Source: Arsukibacterium sp. UBA3155
Lineage (GTDB): Bacteria > Pseudomonadota > Gammaproteobacteria > Enterobacterales > Alteromonadaceae
Direction: 5' to 3'
DNA: 64,000 nt
Assembly (NCBI GenBank): GCA_002364615.1
Contig: DEYP01000027.1
Coordinates: 36,868-100,867, forward strand
The notes beneath the pieces were generated by a model. The model did no database searches. It had not been told where the DNA came from and saw only the letters and a program-made list of their open reading frames with translations. Below are positions 7,493-17,402 of this stretch, in pieces. Position 1 is the first letter of the stretch; each line of letters begins with the position of its first letter. The position numbers and the translations under genes were made by a program.

Positions 7493-9994
7493 ATGTCCAA
7501 GCAAAAAATTCTGGCGTTAGCGGTTACCGCAGCGCTGTGTTCCGGTTCAGCATTCGCGGCGAATAACGCTGCACAGGCCGATGATTCTATTCTCATCATG
7601 TTCAAACCTGGCGTATCCAAACAAGAACGTGTTTCTATTGTAAAACGCAGCGGTGCCAGTCTGCGGCAGCTCGATACTCAGGGACGTGACATTAAAATGC
7701 GGCATATTGCGGATGGGCGCATTGCCAAAATCAAGGTTCCTAAAGGCATTAATCGTGATTTCTTAATTAAACAACTTGCCTCCAACCCGGCGATTGAAGT
7801 AGCTGAACCGAATTATCTGGTAAAAGCATTAGCAGCCCCTCTTGCGGTTCCTAATGATCCCCGATTTGGTGAAATGTGGTCGTTAAACAATACCGGCCAG
7901 AATGGCGGTACGGCAGGTGCCGATATCGGTGCTGTTGCAGCCTGGGATATCACCACCGGTAGTCGTGACGTGGTTATAGGCGTAATCGATTCAGGGATGG
8001 ATTACAATCATCCCGATTTAATTCCAAACCGCTGGGAAAATGACGGCAGCTATCCTGGACACCCATATGGTTATTCAACGTTAAACGAAAATAACGATCC
8101 AATGGACAGCGATAGCCATGGCACACATGTTGCCGGCACTATCGGTGCTGGTGGAGACAATGGTATTGGTATAACCGGTGTCAACTGGAACGTAACGTTA
8201 CTGCCTTGTCAGTTTCTTGGTCCCACGGGTGGTAGTACAGCAGGTGCTATCGAATGTATTGATTACTATACCGACTTAAAAACAAATTACGGTGTAAACG
8301 TTAAAGCGACGAATAACTCCTGGGGTGGTGGTGGTTTCTCTGAAACATTGCGCGCCGCCATTCAATCAGGTGGCGATGCCGGTATTTTATTTATTGCGGC
8401 GTCGGGCAATGATGGCGCTGATGCTGATGTCAGCCCCATGTATCCGGCAGGATACGATCTTGATGTTATTGTCTCAGTAGCCTCTACCGACCGGCTGGAT
8501 AATTTATCAGTATTTGCAGTCGGTGCGTCTAATTACGGCGCAACGTCAGTGGATCTGGGGGCACCAGGTTCAGATATTTTATCAACTGTTCCGGGCAACA
8601 ATTATGCGGTGTTCTCTGGTACATCAATGGCCTCGCCTCATGTAGCCGGCGCCGCAGCAATGTTATGGTCTATAAATCCTGACATCACGCCACTTGAGAT
8701 GAAAGCGATTCTGATGGACAGTGGTGATGAACTTGCTTCTCTTGATGGTAAAACGGTTTCTGGCAAGCGTTTAAATCTGGTAAACGCGCTGGCAGATGCG
8801 GACCCGACCCCGAGTTTCCGCTTAGCATTATCTCCCCGCAGCCAGCAGATAACCGCAGGTGATACTGCTGAGTTTACTCTTGACGTTGGTAATCTGGCCG
8901 ACTGGATGGGCGATGTAGAGCTGAGCGTCAGTGTCGACCCAAGTATTGAAGGCGTCAGCTTATCAGCTGAAACCGCACAACCGGGTGATACGGTTACTGT
9001 CTTGGTACCGACCATGGCTGAAACGCCATGGGGCGATTATCTGGTTACTGTAACGGGTATTGATGCAGCAGACCCTGCAGTAGTTAAAAGCGTGTCTGCA
9101 ACACTGGTCGTATTGCCGCAAGGTCTGGCTGATTTCAGTTTTGAGAACACGAATCCTGTTGCTATCCCTGATAACAACGCCACTGGTATTGAAAGTGTTA
9201 TCAACGTACCAAATGAAGGAACCGTATTTAACGTTGAAGCTGGCGTTAATATCACCCATACCTGGCGTGGCGACCTGGTTGTTAGCCTGACATCTCCGCA
9301 AGGCACAGAAATCACCCTTCATAACCGTAGTGGCGGCAGTGCAGACGACTTAGTTGAAAGCTGGACCGTCGACACCTTTAATGGTGAGCCGATGCAGGGT
9401 GACTGGACCTTAAATGTATCTGATAATGCCGGTGCCGACTTAGGCACGTTAAACAGCTGGAACTTGACGATTACTGCACTTGGCGGTGACGTGGTCGATC
9501 CTGATCCGGTGGCACCCGCCGCAGACTTTAGCTTTGTTGCATCCGGACTGAATGTCGATTTCAGTGATAGTTCTACTGATGCTAATGATGATATTAGCAG
9601 CTGGAGCTGGGATTTCGGTGATGGTGCGGTATCTGATGTACAAAACCCAAGCCACACGTACGCGGCAGGAGGTAGTTATGAAGTTACGCTGATGGTTACA
9701 GACAGTACCGGCTTAACTGACATGACAAGCCAGATGGTTACCCTGGTTGAGAGTGATATTAGTCTGACATTGCATCGGGCAATCAGAGCTCGTACCGGCT
9801 CTACCATCGTTGACTTACGCTGGACGGGTGCCACAGGAAACCTGGATCTGTATCGCGATGGTGATTATATCGAAACAATCGAAAACGATGGCAGACATCG
9901 TGACCGGTTTAATTCGATGGCGGCTTCAGCAACCTATACCCTGTGCCTGGAAGGCACGATGGTATGCTCAGCTGATTTAACCGTAGATTTCTGA
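7493..9994 (+). CDS. Secreted subtilisin-like (S8) protease with P and PKD domains
   Basis: Exported serine endopeptidase, 833 aa. Order: signal peptide (1-22, ending AFAA); I9-type propeptide (about 30-112); S8 catalytic domain (about 125-435) with Asp166 (GVIDSGMDYNHPD), His209 (SHGTHVAGT), Asn275 (NNSWGG) and Ser378 (SGTSMASPH); a linker domain; a proprotein-convertase P domain (about 545-660); a PKD domain (about 672-755, SWDFGDG); and a C-terminal beta domain. An AGGA site precedes the ATG. It is divergent from the curli operon and ends in its own terminator. Whether it cuts curlin or other surface proteins is unknown. P and PKD domains usually aid folding or substrate contact. Confidence 0.93.
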   Translation: MSKQKILALAVTAALCSGSAFAANNAAQADDSILIMFKPGVSKQERVSIVKRSGASLRQLDTQGRDIKMRHIADGRIAKIKVPKGINRDFLIKQLASNPAIEVAEPNYLVKALAAPLAVPNDPRFGEMWSLNNTGQNGGTAGADIGAVAAWDITTGSRDVVIGVIDSGMDYNHPDLIPNRWENDGSYPGHPYGYSTLNENNDPMDSDSHGTHVAGTIGAGGDNGIGITGVNWNVTLLPCQFLGPTGGSTAGAIECIDYYTDLKTNYGVNVKATNNSWGGGGFSETLRAAIQSGGDAGILFIAASGNDGADADVSPMYPAGYDLDVIVSVASTDRLDNLSVFAVGASNYGATSVDLGAPGSDILSTVPGNNYAVFSGTSMASPHVAGAAAMLWSINPDITPLEMKAILMDSGDELASLDGKTVSGKRLNLVNALADADPTPSFRLALSPRSQQITAGDTAEFTLDVGNLADWMGDVELSVSVDPSIEGVSLSAETAQPGDTVTVLVPTMAETPWGDYLVTVTGIDAADPAVVKSVSATLVVLPQGLADFSFENTNPVAIPDNNATGIESVINVPNEGTVFNVEAGVNITHTWRGDLVVSLTSPQGTEITLHNRSGGSADDLVESWTVDTFNGEPMQGDWTLNVSDNAGADLGTLNSWNLTITALGGDVVDPDPVAPAADFSFVASGLNVDFSDSSTDANDDISSWSWDFGDGAVSDVQNPSHTYAAGGSYEVTLMVTDSTGLTDMTSQMVTLVESDISLTLHRAIRARTGSTIVDLRWTGATGNLDLYRDGDYIETIENDGRHRDRFNSMAASATYTLCLEGTMVCSADLTVDF

Positions 9995-10016
9995 AATTCC
10001 ATTTCTTCTGACTCTT

Positions 10017-10036
10017 AAGGCAGCTTCGGCTGCCTT
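10017..10036 (+). terminator. Terminator after the S8 protease gene
   Basis: The arms AAGGCAGC and GCTGCCTT close a TTCG tetraloop and are followed by ATTCTTT. This is a compact, very stable hairpin. Confidence 0.85.
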
Positions 10037-10104
10037 ATTCTTTAGTTGATCCTTACCGTAGAGCGGCTAGTATAGAGGATATAATTCAGCAGTAAGGAAT
10101 CAGC

Positions 10105-11013
10105 GTGCTAGCGCAATTACATCAGGTTGAACACAGTCTTAATCAGGTTATTCTTGGTAAACAACAGCAAATTCGCCTGGCGTTATGTTGTTTACTCGCT
10201 GAAGGACATTTACTGCTCGAAGACCTTCCCGGCCTTGGCAAAACCACCCTGGCTCATGCGCTCGCTAACAGCCTGGGTCTGAGTTACCGGCGGGTGCAAT
10301 TTACCAGTGATTTACTGCCCGCAGATTTAACCGGTATTAGCATATATGATACCCGGTCACAACAATTTCACTTTCAGCCGGGTCCGGTATTCTCTCAGGT
10401 GTTACTGGCAGATGAAATTAATCGCGCCAGCCCGAAAACCCAAAGTGCCTTGCTAGAGGCGATGGAAGAGCGCCAGGTTAGTACGGATGGTCAAACCCGG
10501 CCATTACCCAGTCCTTTCTTTGTTATTGCCACCCAGAACCCGTTATTTCATGCCGGAACCTCTGCATTACCTGAATCGCAGCTAGACCGTTTTTTAATGC
10601 GTTTGTCGTTAGGTTTTCCGGAGCGGGCCGCTGAACATCAGTTGCTTGTCGATGATAGCAAGGGCTCGCGTCTGCAATTTTTAACACAACAACTGGACAG
10701 CAATACGCTGCAAAGCCTGCAGCAACAACTTAGTTCGGTTAATGTCAGTGATGCCGTTATTGATTACTTACTCAGCTTGGTAGATGCCAGTCGCACTCGC
10801 AATGATATGTTGCCGCTATCGCCGCGCGCCTCCAAAGCCCTGTTAAGAGCAAGCAAAGCTCATGCTTTAATCACTGGCCGTGATTTTGTCACCGCCGATG
10901 ACGTGCAGCAGGTATTCCCATCGGTGGCAGAACACCGGCTGGATCCACGTTCCAGTGCGGCAAGTCATTCGCATAGCGAACTATTACTTGAGCAAACTGT
11001 TTGCCCGTTATGA
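10105..11013 (+). CDS. MoxR-family AAA+ ATPase
   Basis: Predicted cytoplasmic AAA+ chaperone, 302 aa. Walker A is LPGLGKTTLAHA near residue 45 and Walker B is LLADEINRASPKTQSALLEA near residue 105. GTG at 10105 is the start, with a TAAGGA site. It heads a three-gene operon with overlapping junctions: MoxR, DUF58 protein, transglutaminase-like membrane protein. This set recurs in many bacteria, where the ATPase is thought to help assemble or activate the vWA/DUF58 or transglutaminase partner; the exact substrate is unknown. Confidence 0.93.
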   Translation: MLAQLHQVEHSLNQVILGKQQQIRLALCCLLAEGHLLLEDLPGLGKTTLAHALANSLGLSYRRVQFTSDLLPADLTGISIYDTRSQQFHFQPGPVFSQVLLADEINRASPKTQSALLEAMEERQVSTDGQTRPLPSPFFVIATQNPLFHAGTSALPESQLDRFLMRLSLGFPERAAEHQLLVDDSKGSRLQFLTQQLDSNTLQSLQQQLSSVNVSDAVIDYLLSLVDASRTRNDMLPLSPRASKALLRASKAHALITGRDFVTADDVQQVFPSVAEHRLDPRSSAASHSHSELLLEQTVCPL

Positions 11014-11954
11014 ACCACCTGAAACGAGGGTTACAGCAGTGGTTTCGTAAGCAGTTTAATAATTGGCTGAATAAGCGACAACCACCAGCCAGAGAAGTCA
11101 CCCTAAGCCAGAAGATCATTTATATTCTGCCCAGCCGCTTCGGGCTCTGGTATATTTTGCTGCTTATCCTGCTGTATTTACTAGGAACTAACTATCAAAA
11201 TAATTTAATTTTATTAATGAGTTATATGTTGGTATCGGTGTTGCTTTTAGCACTGACGTTAGCCTGGCGTAACTTACACCACATTACAGTGAGCTGTGCG
11301 CCGGTGTTAACGGCTTATGCAACAGAAACGCTGATGGTGCCGGTATCATTACAAACACCGGATCCAAAACAGCAAATACAATGTTATTTTACTTCTAAGC
11401 AGCAGCCGTCGGTGCTTGCCGATGTCAATATGCGGGCAATGGTGCCGCTGGTGGTAGAAAAACGAGGTTATTTTCCATTACCACGGCTTACCATTCATAG
11501 TTATTATCCATTTGGTTTATTTAATTGCAAAAGCATGCTAATGCTTGATTATCATTTCTGGGTATTTCCAACACCGCTACCATCAGAGTCGGCGGATGCC
11601 TTGGCTGAAAATAGCGGTAATAAAAACCAGGTTGCAGAGGATTACGACACGATCCGTAGCTACCAGGCTGGAGATAGCTTAAAACTAATGCTGTGGAAGC
11701 GGCTGGCCCGTGATCCAGCCAACCCGGTTGTCAAACATGCTCCCAGCGTACCTTTACCAGAACCTGACTGGATAACCATTCCAGCGGTTACCGGGGCAGC
11801 CCTTGAGTTAGCGCTGTCAAAGGCCTGTTATACGATGTTGCAACTGGAACAACGCAGTAAACCCTATGGTCTGCGGATACGAAGCAAAAGTATCAGTCCG
11901 TCCTGTGGCCAGCAGCATTTACAACGCTGTCTGCGGGAGTTAGCGTTATGCTAG
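11010..11954 (+). CDS. DUF58 domain membrane protein
   Basis: The second gene of the MoxR operon starts at the ATG overlapping the MoxR stop (ATGA, 11010-11013); a TTG at 11001 in the same frame is less likely. Two adjacent hydrophobic segments near residues 40-85 (FGLWYILLLILLYLLG, LILLMSYMLVSVLLLALTLA) anchor it in the inner membrane. The DUF58 signature follows: YPFGLF near residue 170 and DYDTIRSYQAGDSLKLMLWK near residue 215. The rest is predicted cytoplasmic. Its function is not established; such proteins accompany MoxR ATPases and transglutaminases. Its stop overlaps the next start. Confidence 0.9.
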   Translation: MNHLKRGLQQWFRKQFNNWLNKRQPPAREVTLSQKIIYILPSRFGLWYILLLILLYLLGTNYQNNLILLMSYMLVSVLLLALTLAWRNLHHITVSCAPVLTAYATETLMVPVSLQTPDPKQQIQCYFTSKQQPSVLADVNMRAMVPLVVEKRGYFPLPRLTIHSYYPFGLFNCKSMLMLDYHFWVFPTPLPSESADALAENSGNKNQVAEDYDTIRSYQAGDSLKLMLWKRLARDPANPVVKHAPSVPLPEPDWITIPAVTGAALELALSKACYTMLQLEQRSKPYGLRIRSKSISPSCGQQHLQRCLRELALC

Positions 11955-13885
11955 TGCTATTAAACCGCCAGGCGATAGTCTCTTTTAGTATTATTTTACT
12001 GGCCATCATTGTATTACTTCATCAGGCGTTACCGCTATGGTACAGCGCTATTTTAGTGCTGCTGCTGGGGTACCGCTGGCCGTTGCAGCGAAGCGGGAGC
12101 AAGGTTAATAAGCTGAAACGCGTCAATATAATTGCGGCGCTCATCCTGCTGTTATTGCTTATCAGCCTGAAACAAAGCGGTGTTTTTCACTTTATGTTAC
12201 AAATATTGCTGCTGTCTGCGGTAAGTCGCATGGTGTTGATCCGTCAGCGTCATGATAGTCATCAGTTGCTCTGGGTACTGTATTTCCTGTTGGCCTGCTG
12301 TTTTATTTTTTATCAGAGTATATTGTTAAGCTTGCTCATTCTTGCATTGTTGCTTTTCACTCTTCATCAGCACTATCAACTTTACGCCAGCAAACAACTT
12401 CGACTGCAGTGGTTACAGCTGGGAAAAGCGTTATTGCTTACGTTTCCAATATGGATCTCATTATTTCTATTGTTCCCGCGCTTACAACCCTTGTGGCGGA
12501 TCCCAACGGCAGACTCAGCAATAACCGGCCTGGCAGATAGTCTGGATCCTGGAAGCATTGAGAATCTGGTCCAAAGCGACACACTGGCGTTCCGGGCAAT
12601 TTTCAGTGGGCCACTGCCGGCAAGACAGCAGTTATATTGGCGCGCGAAAGTATACGAAAATTTTGATGGTCGTAGCTGGACCGTGAACAAGCGGTTTGAA
12701 ACTCGTCAAACAGTCACCCCACCAATTAATGAGAATAGCCTCGTTCAACGGGTTGATTATCAGATTATTACTGAAGTCAGTAACCAGCGAAGTGTGTTTG
12801 CACTGGGCGTACCGCTGCAACTAACCAATACTGTACGTCCTGTTGCTGCTTATCTTGCTGAAGCCCGCCGTCCCGTAAGCCAGCGCCTGAGCTATCAGGT
12901 TAGCAGTGACCTGTCAGCGATACCTGAAGATCATGCGACAGAGCCGCAACTGAATACCCGTACCACCAATGCCAACCCAAAAACCCGGGCGCTCGCTATC
13001 GAGTTGGCAAATAAAACGCAGTCAACTGCCGAATTAATCGGGCAAATAGGTGAGCTATTTCGCCAGCAACCTTATTTTTATAGTTTAAACCCACCTCGCC
13101 TGGGTGAAAACAGTATTGATGCCTTTTTGTTTAATACCCGCAGCGGATTTTGCAGTCACTACGCCTCGGCAACGGCAGTACTATTACGAGAAGCTGGTGT
13201 TCCGGCCAGAGTGGTCGGCGGTTATCAGGGTGGTGTCTGGCATGACGAACAGCAATATCTGGAAGTAAGGCAACGAGAAGCTCATGCCTGGGTCGAATAT
13301 TTCGATAGCGGTGCCTGGCAACGATTTGATCCCACCGCCGTTATTGCACCCGAGCGCGTGCTCGCAGGACTGGATGCCGTGTTATCAGCAGAGGAACAGG
13401 ACCAGTTACAGGCCAACTGGCGGCGTTTTTCTGCAGTTAATTACATCAATCAGCAACTGTTACATCTGGACTATTACTGGTCAGTTTGGGTATTAGGATT
13501 TGACGACAGCCAGCAATACAACCTGTGGCAACAACTAAAAGCGATTAGCAAGCTGTTGGCAATACTGAGTGGGATTGTCGTATTAATGATAGGAATATGG
13601 TGGTATCTGAAATATCAGCGGCAACCGGAAAAGTTTCCCGCGCCGGTTCGTTTAGTCAGGCGCTATTTGGGCAAGCTGATCCAGCATAAACCAGCAGGTC
13701 AGCATTTCAGCCAGTTTATTAATCAGCTGAAAATCCACAACCCGTACCACGCCCCCTTACTTGATAAGATAGACTCGTTGTATCAGCGGGCATTATTTGC
13801 CAATGATCCCGCCGCACTACTGCAGTTAAGAAAGCACTTAAAAGCTAATACAAAAAAACTTAACCGGTTAAACTGGCCGCAATAG
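11948..13885 (+). CDS. TgpA-type transglutaminase-like membrane protein
   Basis: Third gene of the operon, overlapping the DUF58 gene by 7 nt. The N-terminal 170 residues hold several membrane helices (DUF3488 type). A periplasmic transglutaminase core follows with Cys near residue 401 (SGFCSHYASATAVLLREAG), His (REAHAWVEYF) and Asp (WQRFDPTA). A last helix near residue 540 (LLAILSGIVVLMIGIWWYL) precedes a cytoplasmic tail. The length of 645 aa is normal. A related TgpA is essential in Pseudomonas aeruginosa and has transglutaminase activity in vitro; the role here is inferred from that. Confidence 0.9.
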   Translation: MLVLLNRQAIVSFSIILLAIIVLLHQALPLWYSAILVLLLGYRWPLQRSGSKVNKLKRVNIIAALILLLLLISLKQSGVFHFMLQILLLSAVSRMVLIRQRHDSHQLLWVLYFLLACCFIFYQSILLSLLILALLLFTLHQHYQLYASKQLRLQWLQLGKALLLTFPIWISLFLLFPRLQPLWRIPTADSAITGLADSLDPGSIENLVQSDTLAFRAIFSGPLPARQQLYWRAKVYENFDGRSWTVNKRFETRQTVTPPINENSLVQRVDYQIITEVSNQRSVFALGVPLQLTNTVRPVAAYLAEARRPVSQRLSYQVSSDLSAIPEDHATEPQLNTRTTNANPKTRALAIELANKTQSTAELIGQIGELFRQQPYFYSLNPPRLGENSIDAFLFNTRSGFCSHYASATAVLLREAGVPARVVGGYQGGVWHDEQQYLEVRQREAHAWVEYFDSGAWQRFDPTAVIAPERVLAGLDAVLSAEEQDQLQANWRRFSAVNYINQQLLHLDYYWSVWVLGFDDSQQYNLWQQLKAISKLLAILSGIVVLMIGIWWYLKYQRQPEKFPAPVRLVRRYLGKLIQHKPAGQHFSQFINQLKIHNPYHAPLLDKIDSLYQRALFANDPAALLQLRKHLKANTKKLNRLNWPQ

Positions 13886-13895
13886 CAGGCCAGTT
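13871..13895 (+). terminator. Hairpin at the end of the MoxR operon (weak terminator)
   Basis: The perfect arms AACTGGCC and GGCCAGTT are separated by 9 nt and span the stop codon of the transglutaminase gene. There is no T-run afterwards, so this may only be a 3'-end stabiliser. Confidence 0.4.
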
Positions 13896-13923
13896 AACGT
13901 TGACGGGTGATTACCGAGTGAGA

Positions 13924-14160
13924 TTAGCGGGTAGCCAGAATACGCAGGGCCGTCTGGATATGCTCTGCGCAGTGCACGCCCAAGTCGGTTAAATAACCAC
14001 CATCAGTCTGGGTGAGTAACCCTTTAGCATGTAAGCGGGCAATGGCATCCCGGGTTTCATTATCTGCATCCTTATGAACTTTCAACCCTTCCATTTGTGA
14101 GTCAAGGTTATATAAATTCAGAATTTTTATCTCAGCATTCAGCTCAGGTGTTACTGGCAT
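13924..14160 (-). CDS. TIGR02647 family small protein
   Basis: A 78-aa conserved gammaproteobacterial protein of unknown function. It has a compact alpha-helical sequence in which ARLHAKGLLTQTDGGYLTDLG resembles a winged-helix 'wing', so DNA binding is conceivable but unproven. The frame also opens at 14169, but the AGAGG ribosome site abuts that ATG and lies 9 nt before the ATG at 14158-14160, so the shorter start is preferred. Nothing in the neighbourhood suggests a pathway. Confidence 0.82.
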   Translation of the reverse strand: MPVTPELNAEIKILNLYNLDSQMEGLKVHKDADNETRDAIARLHAKGLLTQTDGGYLTDLGVHCAEHIQTALRILATR

Positions 14161-14329
14161 AGCGTACATCCTCTGTTGTTAGCAGATTCAAGATAGCCGT
14201 TATCGACAAATATTGGCAGCCTTTTCTGCACAATTTTATCGATTTACCGGCGTTCTGCGCAGGGGACATTGCCATTCCCGAAGACTCTGTCAGCCAGCGT
14301 CGCTCAAAATATGTTTTTTTCCAATAAGT

Positions 14330-15499
14330 TTATCCCTTAAGTTGCTCAGTCAGCGCTTGCAGACAAAGTGCAATGTTTTCATGCCGTGCACCATAGCCCA
14401 TTAACCCAATACGCCAGGTTTTTCCGGCCATCTCGCCAAGGCCGGCGCCAAGCTCCAGATTATAGTGCTCAAGCAGCGCAGTTCGCAGCGGAGCATCGTC
14501 CACACCTTGCGGTATATACACTTGGTTTAATTGAGGCAAGCGGTATGGCTCTGCTACCACAAACTGCAGACCCAGCTTCGTTAAGCCTTCAGCCAGCAAC
14601 TTATGCATGGTCTGATGGCGCTGCCATGCTTGCTCCAGCCCTTCACTTGCCAGTATGCGCAGCGCTTCATGCAGTGCATACAAGCTGTTAACTGGCGCGG
14701 TATGATGATAACTGCGTTTGCCCTGGCCGCTCCAGTAGGCCATCACCAGACTTTGATCTAAAAACCAGCTTTGTACCGGGGTTTTACGCTGCTGAATTTT
14801 AGCAACAGCACGTGGCGAAAACGACACCGGCGACAAGCCCGGTACACAGGATAAACATTTCTGACTACCTGAGTAAATGGCATCAATGCCCCACTCGTCC
14901 ACTCTGAGCTCAACGCCCCCTAGCGAGGTAACGGCATCAACAATAGATAGACAATCATATTGCCGGGCTAAGACACACAGGGTTTTAGCGTCACTCAATG
15001 CACCGGTAGACGTTTCAGCATGTACAAAAGCAACGAATCGCGCATCAGGATGTTGTTTTAGTGCATCCTCAACATGTTGCGGGTTGACCGGCTCACCCCA
15101 GGCGTTGTCCACACACACCGCAACACCGCCACAGCGCTCGACATTCTGGCGCATCCGCTCACCAAATACGCCGTTACGACAGACAATAACCTTTTCACCG
15201 GGTTCTACCAGATTTACAAAGCAGGTTTCCATGCCGGCACTGCCGGGCGCAGACACCGCGATGGTCATTGGGTTTTGCGTTTGAAAGGCGTATTGCAATA
15301 GTTGCTTCAGCTCATCCATCATGCCAATAAACAGCGGGTCTAAATGGCCTACTGTCGGCCTGGCTTGCGCAGCCAGTACCTGCGGATAGACATCGGAGGG
15401 CCCCGGGCCCATTAAAATACGGCGTGGCGGATTGAATGTGGCAATGGCAGGGGCTGGTAACAGTGCCTGCGGTGTTGTCTGTTGCTTTGCCTGTTGCAT
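14330..15499 (-). CDS. Class V PLP aminotransferase (alanine/serine-glyoxylate type)
   Basis: PLP-dependent aminotransferase, 389 aa, of the serine- or alanine-glyoxylate / purine-ureidoglycine group. MGPGPSDVYPQVL near residue 31 is the family's N-terminal substrate loop. SIVDAVTSLGG holds the PLP-ring Asp. SGSQKCLSCVPGLSP holds the Schiff-base Lys (about 213). The C-terminal TWRIGLMGYGA is characteristic. The true amino donor cannot be read from the sequence. No glyoxylate or purine gene is adjacent, and the gene appears to be monocistronic. Confidence 0.9.
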   Translation of the reverse strand: MQQAKQQTTPQALLPAPAIATFNPPRRILMGPGPSDVYPQVLAAQARPTVGHLDPLFIGMMDELKQLLQYAFQTQNPMTIAVSAPGSAGMETCFVNLVEPGEKVIVCRNGVFGERMRQNVERCGGVAVCVDNAWGEPVNPQHVEDALKQHPDARFVAFVHAETSTGALSDAKTLCVLARQYDCLSIVDAVTSLGGVELRVDEWGIDAIYSGSQKCLSCVPGLSPVSFSPRAVAKIQQRKTPVQSWFLDQSLVMAYWSGQGKRSYHHTAPVNSLYALHEALRILASEGLEQAWQRHQTMHKLLAEGLTKLGLQFVVAEPYRLPQLNQVYIPQGVDDAPLRTALLEHYNLELGAGLGEMAGKTWRIGLMGYGARHENIALCLQALTEQLKG

Positions 15500-15629
15500 A
15501 AAAACTCCGGCTAATGATTTTGCTTACCATAGCAAAACCAGCGGTTCATGCCACTACTGTTCGGCTATTGCCGCTATTCAAAGGATTAATAGTAACCGAT
15601 TGCTACTTTTGCCTGGCGTATTTAACTGC

Positions 15630-15659
15630 AAAAGAAAAAGGCCCCTGCTGCGGGACCTT
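15630..15659 (-). terminator. Terminator after htpX
   Basis: On the minus strand the 8-bp arms AAGGTCCC and GGGGCCTT (one G-U pair) flank a 6-nt loop and are followed by TTTCTTTT. Confidence 0.75.
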
Positions 15660-15685
15660 CTGTTACCGTGTAGCGATGATAATAA

Positions 15686-16546
15686 TTAGAACTCGCGGCG
15701 GTTTCGCAGCGCTTCAATCCGTTTTTCCAAAGGTGGATGGGTCAGCAGCAACTCAGACTTTGGTTTTTTACCGGCAATACCAAAAGCCATTAAACTGCCT
15801 TCCAGCCGGCTTTCATGGTTATTTTTAAGTCGTTCCAGTGCCGCGACCATTTTATCTGGCCCTTCTAAGCGCGCCGCACCGGCATCGGCACGGTATTCAC
15901 GCTGGCGTGAAAACCACATGACAATAATGCTAGCCAGAAAACCAAATACAATTTCCAGCACGATAACAATACCAAAATAAGCAAAAGTACCCAGCTGCTG
16001 ATTGTTATTGCGGATGGCACCGGCAATTAAACGGGCAAAGAAAATAACAAAGGTATTTACCACGCCCTGGATCAGGGTCAGGGTGACCATATCGCCGTTA
16101 GCAATGTGCGACACTTCATGGGCCAGTACGGCTTCCACTTCATCTTGTTTCATATTGCGCAGCAAGCCGGTACTTACCGCCACTAGCGCCGCATTGCGGT
16201 TCATCCCGGTAGCAAACGCATTCATCTCTGGCGAATCATATACCGCTACCTCCGGCATACCGATACCCGCTTTCTGGGCCTGACGCTCGACAGTACGCAT
16301 CAGCCATTGTTCGGTAGCATTACGAGGCTGGGTAATAACCACCGCGCCGGTAGAACGCTTAGCCATCCATTTTGACAACGCAAGCGATATAAAAGAGCCG
16401 CCAAAACCAAATATGGCTGCAAAAACCAACAACCCGCTGATACTGCTGTGATCTATTCCTAAAAAGCTGAAAACGATATTCAGTACAATACTCAGTACTA
16501 CAATAACCGCCAGGTTCGTTGCCAGAAACAGCAAAACTCTTTTCAT
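15686..16546 (-). CDS. htpX: HtpX membrane zinc metalloprotease
   Basis: Inner-membrane M48 protease that degrades misfolded membrane proteins alongside FtsH. It is 286 aa, close to the usual size. There are two N-terminal helices, then the zinc-binding HEVSH near residue 144 and two more hydrophobic segments. The third ligand lies in [10 protein letters not shown] near residue 227. An AGGTAGGG site precedes the ATG. Expression elsewhere is controlled by the Cpx envelope-stress response; I cannot identify a CpxR box here with confidence. It is transcribed alone, divergent from pepE. Confidence 0.96.
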   Translation of the reverse strand: MKRVLLFLATNLAVIVVLSIVLNIVFSFLGIDHSSISGLLVFAAIFGFGGSFISLALSKWMAKRSTGAVVITQPRNATEQWLMRTVERQAQKAGIGMPEVAVYDSPEMNAFATGMNRNAALVAVSTGLLRNMKQDEVEAVLAHEVSHIANGDMVTLTLIQGVVNTFVIFFARLIAGAIRNNNQQLGTFAYFGIVIVLEIVFGFLASIIVMWFSRQREYRADAGAARLEGPDKMVAALERLKNNHESRLEGSLMAFGIAGKKPKSELLLTHPPLEKRIEALRNRREF

Positions 16547-16700
16547 ATAACCCTACCTCAGTGACTTAACTGCTATCAATATATGGGCTGCTAACTGAAT
16601 TTCAAATTAAGCCGTGCCGAAAATTTGTAAGAAAACATGTTTGCCTGCACGCATTTCGCTACAATAACGGCCGAAACTGCCAATTCAATCGGAGAACGTC

Positions 16701-17402
16701 ATGCAATTATTACTATTAAGCAGCTCGCGTGCCCACAACAGCGAGTATCTGGCGCCTTATATGCCTTGGCTTAAATCGCAGCTAAAAGGCATAGACGAAC
16801 TGCTTTTTATACCTTATGCCGGCGTTACTATTAACGGCGATGCTTATCTTAAGCAAGTTGCCAGCGCCTTAGCGCCATTAAACATAAAAGTCACTAGTTT
16901 GCACCAGCATTCACAGCCCAAAGAAGCAATTAGCAAAGCACAAGCGATTGCCGTGGGTGGCGGCAATACTTTTCAGCTACTTAATAAGTTATATCAACAA
17001 GATATCGTTAAGCTTATAAGGCAACGCGTAACCTGTGGGGTGCCGTATATTGGCTGGAGCGCCGGTTCTAACATTTCGGGTCTGAGCATTCGCACCACCA
17101 ATGATATGCCGATTGTTGAACCGGCATCATTTAACGCATTACAGCTATTACCGCTGCAGTTAAATCCGCATTACAGCGACTATAAGCCTGAGGGGTTTCA
17201 CGGCGAAACCCGCGATATGCGCCTGGCAGAGTTTATGGTGTTAAACCCGTCTACACCGACTATCGCCTTACCGGAAGGTACTGCATTACAACGTAATGGC
17301 GATAGCTTAACCCTGCTGGGTAGTGGCGGCGGTTATTTATTTAAAGGCGGCGAGAAAACAGTAATAGCGGAAAACAGCGATCTATCTTATTTATTAAATT
17401 AG
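16701..17402 (+). CDS. pepE: Peptidase E (alpha-aspartyl dipeptidase)
   Basis: Cytoplasmic S51 serine peptidase that cleaves dipeptides with N-terminal aspartate. It is 233 aa, near the 229 aa of the enteric enzyme. GGGNTFQLLNKLY holds the oxyanion region and IGWSAGSNI the nucleophile Ser (about 121); the catalytic His is in LNPHYSDY. A CGGAG site precedes the ATG. It is convergent with bioD, with no obvious terminator in the 113-bp gap. Confidence 0.95.
   Translation: MQLLLLSSSRAHNSEYLAPYMPWLKSQLKGIDELLFIPYAGVTINGDAYLKQVASALAPLNIKVTSLHQHSQPKEAISKAQAIAVGGGNTFQLLNKLYQQDIVKLIRQRVTCGVPYIGWSAGSNISGLSIRTTNDMPIVEPASFNALQLLPLQLNPHYSDYKPEGFHGETRDMRLAEFMVLNPSTPTIALPEGTALQRNGDSLTLLGSGGGYLFKGGEKTVIAENSDLSYLLN

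Noticed and set aside
8638-9657. Several open frames antisense to the S8 protease
   Set aside because: They mirror the codon bias of the protease gene; none has a ribosome site or a recognisable domain.
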